In this document: positions 17,245-25,002 of the stretch, piece by piece
Numbering within the stretch: the first letter of the stretch is position 1
How the letters are laid out: each line of letters begins with the position of its first letter
From: Promethearchaeota archaeon
Lineage (GTDB): Archaea; Asgardarchaeota; Lokiarchaeia; Sigyniarchaeales; SOKP01
Direction: 5' to 3'
NCBI GenBank assembly: GCA_016926735.1
Contig: JAFGOA010000225.1
Coordinates: forward strand, 1-35,581
Length of the DNA stretch: 35,581 nt
Program-made: the position numbers and the translations under genes
Notes under the pieces: model-generated
Told to the model about the DNA's origin: nothing
Seen by the model: only the letters and a program-made list of their open reading frames with translations
The model's database searches: none

Positions 17245-17475
17245 ATTATCCTTATTATTATACTCCAAATTCTATACAGATAATTTAAAACCTAATTTTA
17301 AACCCTTTTTAAATTTTAATTCATTAAAAGTGAAAACTATTCATATATATAATAATTAAATTTTAAAGTTTGATATAATTTTTAATTTCAATATTATCAA
17401 TCATATTTTCATTAAATTAATAAAAAAGCAAACAAAATGTTAATTTTTCTTTTATATTAGTAAAGGTGTTAGATT

Positions 17476-18405
17476 ATTACAATAAAAAATATATTTTCGA
17501 AATTCGGAAAAGCCCTTTCAAATGGATCTTTTATTTTAACTGGAGAACTTGAGCCTGAAAAGACTTGTGATTTAAGTAAAACTATAAAAGAAGCAAGAGA
17601 AATGGCACCTTATGTCATAGCTGCAAATGTCACTGATAGTCCATTAGGAATTGTCACAATTAATTCTATGGCAGCTTCTCATATAATTCAAAGAGAAACA
17701 GGATTAGAAACGATATGGCAATTAACTGTTAGAGATGTAAATAAATTAGGTATTGCAGGTATGATCATGGGAGGTCATGCACTTGGATTGAGAAATATTT
17801 TATCTCTAACTGGCGATCATCCAAAATTAGGGGATATGCCAGAATCAAAACCCGTTTTTGATTTAGATTCTGCCACTTTAATTTCCTTTATCCGTGAAAT
17901 GGTTGATAATGGTAAAATAAATAATAAAGAAATTAATTGTCCTCCTCAATTTCATATTGGAGCTGCTGCAAATCCAAATTCAGATCCTATGGAAGCGGAA
18001 ATATTAAAAATTGGGAGAAAAGTACAAGCAGGGGTAGAATTTTTACAGACTCAAGTAGTTTATGATTTAGATAAATCTATTGAATTTTTTAATGAATTAA
18101 AAAAATATAATATTCCTATTCTTCTTGGAATCTTTCCTATGAAAAGTTATTCCATAGCGAAAGGTTTTGATGAATTTGTTCCCGGAGTTAATGTTCCAAA
18201 AGAAATATTATCTCGATGGAAATTAATTAAAACAGAGATTTTAGATAAAAAATTACAAAGCGAAGAATATGACAAAGCGAATTATGAATTTTTTAAACCA
18301 TTTATATCGGAATTAAGGAAAAATAAACTTATTTCAGGAATTCATTGTATGGCTGTTCATTATACCAAATTTTTCCCTTATTTATCTAAAATAATCAATT
18401 CTTAA
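17476..18405 (+). CDS. metF: Methylenetetrahydrofolate reductase MetF, ATT start
   Basis: A 309-residue TIM-barrel flavoprotein that reduces methylene- to methyl-tetrahydropterin, working with MetV just upstream. Evidence includes the first strand TGELEP with the catalytic glutamate, ANVTDSPLG, the LTVRDVN loop, GITGDHP-like LSLTGDHPKLGD near 115, GAAANPN, and FLQTQVVYDL; the end SGIHCMAVHY is typical. The first canonical start is the ATG at 17602, but it lies after the essential first strand and glutamate. The frame continues upstream to a stop at 17470-17472 with no ATG, GTG or TTG. AGGTG at 17464-17468 is a Shine-Dalgarno sequence placed 7 nt before ATT at 17476 (or 4 nt before ATT at 17473). 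I therefore infer an ATT start. Confidence 0.88.
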   Translation: MTIKNIFSKFGKALSNGSFILTGELEPEKTCDLSKTIKEAREMAPYVIAANVTDSPLGIVTINSMAASHIIQRETGLETIWQLTVRDVNKLGIAGMIMGGHALGLRNILSLTGDHPKLGDMPESKPVFDLDSATLISFIREMVDNGKINNKEINCPPQFHIGAAANPNSDPMEAEILKIGRKVQAGVEFLQTQVVYDLDKSIEFFNELKKYNIPILLGIFPMKSYSIAKGFDEFVPGVNVPKEILSRWKLIKTEILDKKLQSEEYDKANYEFFKPFISELRKNKLISGIHCMAVHYTKFFPYLSKIINS

Positions 18406-18423
18406 AATATATATTTTCTATTT

Positions 18424-18439
18424 TGAATCAAATGATTCA
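18424..18439. repeat. Short palindrome after metF
   Basis: TGAATCA (18424-18430) and TGATTCA (18433-18439) are exact reverse complements around two A residues, 19 nt after the metF stop. It could aid 3'-end formation or be part of an operator. A TATA-like CTATTTATAAAT follows at about 18460-18471, and long T-runs at 18540-18560, so a short transcript from here is possible but no gene is visible. Confidence 0.35.
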
Positions 18440-18679
18440 TATATCACTATCCCCAGTTCTATTTATAAATCATTCTGGATTGGTATTTATCTTATTATTT
18501 TTAGCACAAAAAACCATATTATACAAAATTTTAAATATTCTTTCTTTCTTTTTTTTTTTTAGTTCAATATAATCGTACAATAATTTACTCATTTCATAAT
18601 TTTAATTTCTATTATGGTTGAGTTCTAAATAAGAATAAAAATAATTCTTGCATTTTGAAGTATAAAAAAGTGATTTCTT

Positions 18680-20962
18680 CTGAATAACACACCTACTAAT
18701 TTAAATGCTAAGGATCTTACAATTGATAAATATAATGTAATATATAAGAATCTATTTGAACAAACTCCTTATTATATATTATTGATTAATCAAGAGGGAA
18801 GAATCATTGATTGCAATAAAGCAACAGAGACAATCTTAGGATATAAAAAAGAAGAATTAATTTCCAAGTTATTGAAAGATATTAAGATTATTTCTGCAGA
18901 AATGTATTCTAAATTAGAATGCAAATATGCTGGCGTATTTGATAGTACAATCTTTGAACCCGATGAAATGAAAATTTTAAGAAAAGATGGAAAAAAACTC
19001 TGGATAAATTCGCGTTTATATATTTTAGAATTAGAAAATGAATATATAACTTTAATAATAGGTCAAGATATAACTGAAAAAAAGAAAGCAGAAATAAAAT
19101 TAAATAATTCTAAAGAAAAATATCATGATTTATTTAGCAATTCTCCTCTAGGAATATTTATTTTAGACGATAAGGGAAACCTCATTGATTCTAATGAAAA
19201 ATCAAAAATTATTTTTTCTCATTTATCTCTAAAAGAATATTATGGAAAAAATTTTGCTAATATTCTATCTGATTTCAAAAATTCAGATGAACTAAAGGCT
19301 ATTTTTAAAGAATGGAATAATCTGTGGTCTATAGGAGAAAATGTAGTACCTATTGATATCAAATTCATAGAAAAGGATGGTAAGGAGAAATGGCTACAGT
19401 GGCAAAGTTCTATGTTAAATCTTAAGAAAAAAACAATATTTAAGATAATAATACAAGATATTACAGAAAGAAAATTAGTAGAAATAAGATTAAAAGAATC
19501 TGAAGATAAATTTAAGACAATTTCAGATCAAACTATGATAGGTATTTGTATTGTTCAAGATGGAGTTTTTAAATATCTTAATTCTCATATGGAAACTCTT
19601 ACAGGATACACGATTAATGAAATGACATCATGGAATGCAAATTATCTTTTTAATTTAGTAGCTCCAGAATTTTTAGATACTGTAAAAGAGCAAAAGAAAA
19701 AAAAAGAACTTGGATTGAATGACGTAACCCCTAAATATGAAATAAGAGGAATACAAAAATCTGGGAAGGAAATATGGGTTGAAAATTATTCAAAACATTT
19801 AATATATAAAGGGAAACCAGCAATATTAGCTATATTTATTGATATTACTGAAAAAAAAAAAGCTGAGAAAGCACTTGAAGAATCTGAAATCACATTAAAG
19901 ACAGCTGTCGAGAGTCTACCTTTTGATATTTTTATATTAAATAAGAATAAAGAATGTACATTACAAAACACGGCTTCTAGAGAATTTTGGGGAAATGTTA
20001 TTGGAAAAACCCCCGAAGAAGTGGCATCAAATAGTGAAATCTTAGATATATGGAAAGAAAACAATGATAGGGCATTATCTGGTCAAATAACAAAAAAAGA
20101 GATTAAAATAAAAATAGAAGAAAAAGAAAAATATCTTTACAATATAATTTCTCCTATTAAAAAGGATGATAATATACGAGGAATTCTTGGTGTAAATATT
20201 GATATTACTGATCAAAAAAACATTCAAAACAAATTAAAAGAATCTGAAAAAAAATATCGTGAAGCTTATAGAAAAGCAAATTTATATGAAGATCTATTTG
20301 CTCATGATGTTAATAATATTTTACAAAATATAAAATCCTCTATTGAACTTAGTAAAATCTATCTAAACGAACCTAATAAATTTGAAAAGATTCGTGAATT
20401 TTTTGGTATTATTGAAGAGCAGATAATAAGGGGTTCAAATTTGGTCTCAAATGTTGTAAAATTATTTAAAATGGACGATACCTTAAACATTCCCATAGAG
20501 GAGGTAGATTTAATATCCTCTATAAAAAAAGCAGTAGATTTTGTTAGACAAAGCCATCAAATTAGAAATTTATCAATAAAAACAGAAATATATGAAAATA
20601 ATACTACTGTTAAAGCGAATAATTTTCTGATTGATATATTTGAAAACATTTTATTTAATGCCGTTATGTACAATGATAATATATTGATTAAAATTAGAAT
20701 AAAAGTTCAAAAATATGAAAAAGATAATTCTTTTTTCAAAATAGAATTTATTGATAATGGTCGTGGCATTTCAAATAGAAGAAAGAAAATTATTTTTGGA
20801 GAAAATATAGAAGGAAAAAGAAAAGGAGGTATGGGATTAGGATTATCGCTTGTAAAAAAAATTTTAGAGAGTTATAATGGAAGAATCTGGGTTGAGGATA
20901 GAATTGAAGGAGATTTTACACAAGGAAGTGATTTTATAATATTAATTCCCGAATCAGATTAG
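18680..20962 (+). CDS. Multi-PAS sensor histidine kinase, probable CTG start
   Basis: A cytoplasmic histidine kinase of about 760 residues, without membrane segments. Four PAS domains follow each other: the first begins YKNLFEQTPYYILLINQEG, the second YHDLFSNSPLGIFILDDKG, the third FKTISDQTMIGICIVQDG, the fourth TLKTAVESLPFDIFILNK; each ends in DITEKKKAE-like linkers. Then comes the dimerisation/phosphoacceptor helix FAHDVNNILQNIKSS (His in HDVNN), the N-box ENILFNAVMYN, DNGRGIS, and GMGLGLSLVKKIL of the HATPase domain. The only canonical start, TTG at 18782, would cut into the first PAS. The frame is open to 18674 and GTGA at 18670-18673 is 6 nt before CTG at 18680, so I infer a CTG start. 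No receiver is attached or adjacent. Paralogue of 32211-33728. Confidence 0.85.
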   Translation: MNNTPTNLNAKDLTIDKYNVIYKNLFEQTPYYILLINQEGRIIDCNKATETILGYKKEELISKLLKDIKIISAEMYSKLECKYAGVFDSTIFEPDEMKILRKDGKKLWINSRLYILELENEYITLIIGQDITEKKKAEIKLNNSKEKYHDLFSNSPLGIFILDDKGNLIDSNEKSKIIFSHLSLKEYYGKNFANILSDFKNSDELKAIFKEWNNLWSIGENVVPIDIKFIEKDGKEKWLQWQSSMLNLKKKTIFKIIIQDITERKLVEIRLKESEDKFKTISDQTMIGICIVQDGVFKYLNSHMETLTGYTINEMTSWNANYLFNLVAPEFLDTVKEQKKKKELGLNDVTPKYEIRGIQKSGKEIWVENYSKHLIYKGKPAILAIFIDITEKKKAEKALEESEITLKTAVESLPFDIFILNKNKECTLQNTASREFWGNVIGKTPEEVASNSEILDIWKENNDRALSGQITKKEIKIKIEEKEKYLYNIISPIKKDDNIRGILGVNIDITDQKNIQNKLKESEKKYREAYRKANLYEDLFAHDVNNILQNIKSSIELSKIYLNEPNKFEKIREFFGIIEEQIIRGSNLVSNVVKLFKMDDTLNIPIEEVDLISSIKKAVDFVRQSHQIRNLSIKTEIYENNTTVKANNFLIDIFENILFNAVMYNDNILIKIRIKVQKYEKDNSFFKIEFIDNGRGISNRRKKIIFGENIEGKRKGGMGLGLSLVKKILESYNGRIWVEDRIEGDFTQGSDFIILIPESD

Positions 20963-21037
20963 AATAATTTAAAAAAATTACAAGAGATTAACCAAGAGAC
21001 AAAAAATCTTATAAGAGATATTAAGAATTCTTTATTA

Positions 21038-22984
21038 TTGATAGATTTAAATTATTATAATAGAAATAAAAGATTAGGTCAATTTTTTACGCCTGAATAT
21101 ATTGCGGCATTTATGGTCAAAAATAGTTATGATTATATTATCAAATATATACATAAACCCATAGATGAAATTTCTATTTTAGAACCTTCTGCCGGAAAAG
21201 GAATATTTCTTCAATATTTAATAGATTTCGGATTTAAAAATATTACTGCATATGAAATAGATCCAAAATTGATACTTCTTCTTAAAAAGAAATATCCCAT
21301 TGTAGATTTTAGGTTTGAAAATATTTTAACGGCATCTATTAATAAAAAATATGATCTAATTATTGGAAATCCTCCTTATTTAGGTCAAAATTATCATTCC
21401 AAATTATTCCAAGATTATATTAAAAAATCACCTTTTTGTCAGAAATATTTTGTTGGAAATATGGATTTATTCTATTATTTTATCCACATTGGAATTGAAA
21501 AACTTTATCCTAAAGGAATTTTATCATTTATTACTACAAATTATTGGATTACTAAACATAAAAATACAGGTATTAAATTCTTAAAACCCCATTTGGTAAA
21601 GAACTGTTATTTTCTTCAATATATAGATTTATCAAATATGATCTTATTCAATGAAGCTAAAGGGCAACATAATTGTATTTTTACTATTCAAAAAAAAGAT
21701 TCAAAAAATTATTATCAAAAAGGACCAAAAATTGAAGTAATAAGAATAAGAAAATCTAAAAATCAAAAAATAAAAGAAGCTAAAGAAATTAAATCTATTT
21801 TTAATTATCTAATTGATGGAAAAGAATATTGTTTAATTGATAAATATAATTCAGCTTTAAATCAAAAAGAATTGATGATTAATTTGAATTGGAATATTCT
21901 TTATCCAGAAGTTGTAAGAAATATAATTGATAAATTTGAAGAATTATGTAAAAAAGATAATAAAATCACAACCCTAAAAGATTATTTCATAATACGAAAT
22001 GGTATTATTTTCATTAAAGATGATATATTTATACTTGAAAAATCAAAGAACCTTATTATTAAAAATAGTGATTTTTATATTAAAATAAATGAAAAATACT
22101 ACAAATTAACAGAAAATGAGAAAAAAAGATTAAAAAAAATTTTTAAAAGTAAGGCTATTCGAGAATATAATTATTGTAAAGACGATTACATCGGTTATGG
22201 AATATTTATTAATAAAAATGAATTTCTCTTTAAAACTAAAAAAGAGAGAAATCAAAACATCAAAGAATGTTATCCTCATTTATCAAAATATATATTAAAT
22301 CATAGTGATGAACTAAAAAAGATATTAATTAATGCTAAAGAGAATCAAGATGATTTTTATTTTCCAAGAAGAGGAGTTTTTATCAGAAATTTTTCTACGA
22401 ATTCTCTGAATAAAATTGATCTAGAGAAGTCATATGAAAAAAGAAAAAAAATCTTTTTTAAATTTATTTCTGAAAAAAATGTCTTTGGTTATTCAGAAAC
22501 CCAATATTATGCAACCTCTGATACATATTTTTTATGGCCAAAAATTAATGAGGAATATATTGATTATCCTTTATTTATAGCTTATTTGAATTCCAAATTT
22601 GTCTATTTTTTATTTAAAGCAAAAGGGATTTCAATAAAAAGAAGTAAATCAAAGTTAGAAGAAAATTTACCTATTCCTAACTTTTCTCTCTTAAATTCTA
22701 ACAATGACAAATTAATCCTTTCATTTATTAGAATTCTTGCTCAATATTTATCTAAAAGTACAAAATTTAATTTTAAAGAAAAATCTTCTACTCTTTTGGA
22801 AAAAATAAAAACCCTTATCAATAAATCTAATTCTCCTCATTTTAATTTTTTAAAACAAATTCAAGATGCAATAAAATGTAATGATAATATTAAAATTAAA
22901 GATATTATTGATGAAATGTTTTTTTTATTATTTAAAATTGAAAAAGAAACTATAATGGAACTACTCTATAAATATTATAATTGA
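21038..22984 (+). CDS. N6-adenine DNA methyltransferase (TaqI/Eco57I-like, NPPY)
   Basis: A 648-residue protein. The Rossmann SAM site begins RLGQFFTPEYIA (about 12-23), typical of gamma/N12-class and type IIG enzymes, with motif I LEPSAGKGIFL (48-58) and the catalytic motif IV IIGNPPYLGQ (108-117, NPPY at 111-114), specific for N6-adenine methylation. Residues 300-560 resemble the TaqI-like C-terminal target-recognition domain (RRGVFIRNFS, FFKFISEKNVFGYSETQYYATSDTYFLWP). No nuclease motif or restriction partner is visible nearby, so it looks like an orphan methylase. The TTG start at 21038 is the first canonical one, but the frame stays open back to the TAG stop of the kinase at 20960-20962, with coding-like sequence between, so the true start may lie upstream. 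Confidence 0.86.
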   Translation: MIDLNYYNRNKRLGQFFTPEYIAAFMVKNSYDYIIKYIHKPIDEISILEPSAGKGIFLQYLIDFGFKNITAYEIDPKLILLLKKKYPIVDFRFENILTASINKKYDLIIGNPPYLGQNYHSKLFQDYIKKSPFCQKYFVGNMDLFYYFIHIGIEKLYPKGILSFITTNYWITKHKNTGIKFLKPHLVKNCYFLQYIDLSNMILFNEAKGQHNCIFTIQKKDSKNYYQKGPKIEVIRIRKSKNQKIKEAKEIKSIFNYLIDGKEYCLIDKYNSALNQKELMINLNWNILYPEVVRNIIDKFEELCKKDNKITTLKDYFIIRNGIIFIKDDIFILEKSKNLIIKNSDFYIKINEKYYKLTENEKKRLKKIFKSKAIREYNYCKDDYIGYGIFINKNEFLFKTKKERNQNIKECYPHLSKYILNHSDELKKILINAKENQDDFYFPRRGVFIRNFSTNSLNKIDLEKSYEKRKKIFFKFISEKNVFGYSETQYYATSDTYFLWPKINEEYIDYPLFIAYLNSKFVYFLFKAKGISIKRSKSKLEENLPIPNFSLLNSNNDKLILSFIRILAQYLSKSTKFNFKEKSSTLLEKIKTLINKSNSPHFNFLKQIQDAIKCNDNIKIKDIIDEMFFLLFKIEKETIMELLYKYYN

Positions 22985-23045
22985 TATTAAATATTAATAC
23001 AAAAATTAGAAAAACTATTTTTTTATTTTAAAATTATAGAAATTA

Positions 23046-24110
23046 ATGAGTTTCTTTCCATTATATGATGATGTGGGTAGTTATCCTTTACCCGAATATA
23101 TAGATAATAAGACCTTTAATCAGTTTTATTGGACAGCATATAAAGCAATAATAAATAAAGCAGAAATTTCCGAACATAGAGGAATTCAAAATTATTTTAT
23201 AACACCAGTTATCAATTCATTTAAACAAAAACTTGAAGCTGGAGTTGAGATAATAAATTATCCCCAACATATGGATATGTATAATCAATTTTTAATACCA
23301 TTAGCGGATTATGAATTGGAGCCCAATTTAATTGACCCTAAAGGAGCAATAATTCCTGAGGTTAGAGTAATCAAAGAATTTGCAAAAGAGTACTATGAAA
23401 AAAATGAAGAAAAATTAAAACTTAAAATTTGCATAACAGGTCCTATAGATTTATATATTAAAAAACACGATTTTACTATATATAAGGATTTAGCTATTAA
23501 TCTTTCTCAATCTATAAACAATTTTATTAAAAACTCTATTATTGATCAAAAATACTTAGAAACTTCAATTATTGCTATTGATGAACCATCATTAGGATTT
23601 ATAGATATCGTAAATATAAACGATGATGATATTATAGATATATTTGATAGATGTTTTGAGGGAATAAATTCAAAAATAGATACTCAAATCCATCTTCATT
23701 CTTTAAAAAAAGCACAATTAGCATTAGAAAGTAAAAAAATTAATGTTTTAACTTGTGAGTATGCTTCAGATAAAACTAATACGATCCCTAAAAACAATCT
23801 AGATAAATATGATAAATTTATAAGAGTTGGGATAACTCGCACTAATATTGATGGTATTATTGGAGAAAATATTGATATAGGAACAAGTTGGGATAGTTTA
23901 AAGTCAATAGAAGGAACATTAAAATTAATTGATTCAAAAGAAAGAATCAAACATTGTTTTAAGGACGCTTTGATACATTATGATGATCGCCTTAAATATA
24001 TAGGGCCTGATTGTGGACTATCTGGATGGAAGCCTCCTGAAGTTGCTTATGAGCTTTTAAAAAGAACTAAAGATGTCATTATGCAATTTAGATCGGAAAT
24101 GACTAAATAA
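23046..24110 (+). CDS. MetE-core (cobalamin-independent methionine synthase C-terminal) family protein
   Basis: A 354-residue protein of the MetE C-terminal/MesA-like TIM-barrel family. It has GSYPLPEYI at the start, CITGPIDLY near 129-137, AIDEPSLGF near 177-185, IHLHS at 215-219, CEYAS at 237-241 and the PDCGLSGW motif at 321-328. In this family zinc that activates homocysteine is bound by His-x-Cys, a Glu and the Cys of PDCGL. Here H216, E238 and C323 are kept, but the Cys of His-x-Cys is H218. It lacks the N-terminal half of MetE, so it probably takes methyl groups from a corrinoid protein or another carrier, as reported for short MetE homologues. Whether it makes methionine is inference. 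The ATG has no clear ribosome binding site. Confidence 0.83.
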   Translation: MSFFPLYDDVGSYPLPEYIDNKTFNQFYWTAYKAIINKAEISEHRGIQNYFITPVINSFKQKLEAGVEIINYPQHMDMYNQFLIPLADYELEPNLIDPKGAIIPEVRVIKEFAKEYYEKNEEKLKLKICITGPIDLYIKKHDFTIYKDLAINLSQSINNFIKNSIIDQKYLETSIIAIDEPSLGFIDIVNINDDDIIDIFDRCFEGINSKIDTQIHLHSLKKAQLALESKKINVLTCEYASDKTNTIPKNNLDKYDKFIRVGITRTNIDGIIGENIDIGTSWDSLKSIEGTLKLIDSKERIKHCFKDALIHYDDRLKYIGPDCGLSGWKPPEVAYELLKRTKDVIMQFRSEMTK

Positions 24111-24239
24111 ATTATACATTAGAATGTTTCTTATCTCTTCTATATTTAAAAATTCATTTTTTTTTATAAAAAATACTTTGAGAATAATCGTATTCTGTAA
24201 TCTGAACCTTCCTTTTTCTTTAGAAAAAAAAGAATAAAA

Positions 24240-24267
24240 TTTTTATATGTAAAAAACCATATGTAAA
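24240..24267 (+). promoter_or_regulatory. TATA box and direct repeat upstream of the Hsp20-CDC48 operon
   Basis: TTTTTATATG (24240-24249) is a TATA-type element predicting initiation near 24270. The nonamer ATATGTAAA occurs at 24245-24253 and again at 24259-24267, 14 bp apart, overlapping the TATA element, so a regulator bound there would affect initiation. Confidence 0.4.
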
Positions 24268-24301
24268 TTAAATCTTGACAACAAATAATAGGTGAAAATA
24301 A

Positions 24302-24340
24302 ATGTTAAAAAATCGATTGGAAGTGAAATATCATGGTTGA
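24302..24340 (+). CDS. Leader peptide ORF overlapping the Hsp20 start (candidate)
   Basis: ATG at 24302 opens a 12-codon frame (MLKNRLEVKYHG) ending with TGA at 24338-24340. It is preceded by GGTGA (24291-24295), the best Shine-Dalgarno match in this operon, at 6-nt spacing. The Hsp20 gene starts inside it at 24333 in another frame, with its own GTGA 6 nt upstream that lies inside the leader ORF. Ribosomes finishing the leader would stop 5 nt past the Hsp20 ATG, an arrangement suited to translational coupling. Confidence 0.42.
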   Translation: MLKNRLEVKYHG

Positions 24341-24953
24341 TAATAATGATTTTAAAGATTTTTTGAAAAAATTTAAAGATTATTTCAATATAGACACAGA
24401 TATGTTTGATGCAGAATTTTTTCTATTTTCTGATAAAGATTCTGATAAAAAACCCGAAATCAATTCAAATAATGAAAATAATTTTAGAATTTCTTATCAC
24501 TTTGAAAATGGGATGGATAAACCAGATATAAAAATAAATGGAAATATTGATGATATTGATATTAATGAATACTTGAATAATATAGATTTTTCAAAGATTT
24601 TTGATCTAAATAAGAAGAATAATAAGCAAGATCTTTCTTTTGAAATAATAGATACAGAGAAATTATCAGTTCTTCCAGAGGAACAAAAAGAAGAATTAAA
24701 TTTTGAGGAGCCACACATCGAAATTTATGACTCAAATGATACAATTGAAATTTTAGTTGATGCTCCAGGGATTGAAAAAGATGATATTTTAATAACTAAC
24801 CATAGTGATAAAAAGTCTATAATATTTGATGCTGAAACTAAAGAAAAAAGATATTATAAAAAAATTAAGCTTCCAAGTAAGATATCTTCGATTTTGAATG
24901 ATACTGTTGAAGTTAATAATGGTATAATAACATTTAAATGTAAAAAGAAATAA
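24333..24953 (+). CDS. Hsp20/alpha-crystallin-like protein
   Basis: A 206-residue protein. Residues 1-120 are very acidic and low in complexity (Asp, Asn, Lys, Phe), probably disordered. Residues about 125-206 form an alpha-crystallin/CS-type beta sandwich: PHIEIYDSNDTIEILVDAPG, IEKDDILITN, KYYKKIKLPSKI-like YYKKIKLPSKI, and VEVNNGIITFKCKKK; the A-x-x-x-n-G-x-L motif is represented by NNGIITF. It lacks a C-terminal I-x-I oligomerisation motif. GTGA lies 6 nt before the ATG. The next gene, CDC48, starts 49 nt downstream on the same strand. It may deliver or guard substrates for CDC48; this is inference from position. Confidence 0.82.
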   Translation: MVDNNDFKDFLKKFKDYFNIDTDMFDAEFFLFSDKDSDKKPEINSNNENNFRISYHFENGMDKPDIKINGNIDDIDINEYLNNIDFSKIFDLNKKNNKQDLSFEIIDTEKLSVLPEEQKEELNFEEPHIEIYDSNDTIEILVDAPGIEKDDILITNHSDKKSIIFDAETKEKRYYKKIKLPSKISSILNDTVEVNNGIITFKCKKK

Positions 24954-25002
24954 ATTTAAGGGAAAAATTTAGATATATATTATTAAAAAAGTGAATATTA
25001 AT

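Noticed and set aside
20960-20962. Pyrrolysine or other readthrough of TAG to make a kinase-methyltransferase fusion
   Set aside because: TAG also ends the YdjM-type gene in this window, no readthrough signal is seen, and both proteins are complete without fusion.
21038-22984. Complete restriction-modification or phage-defence system around the DNA methyltransferase
   Set aside because: Neighbours are a histidine kinase and a MetE-core protein; no nuclease, helicase or other defence gene is adjacent.
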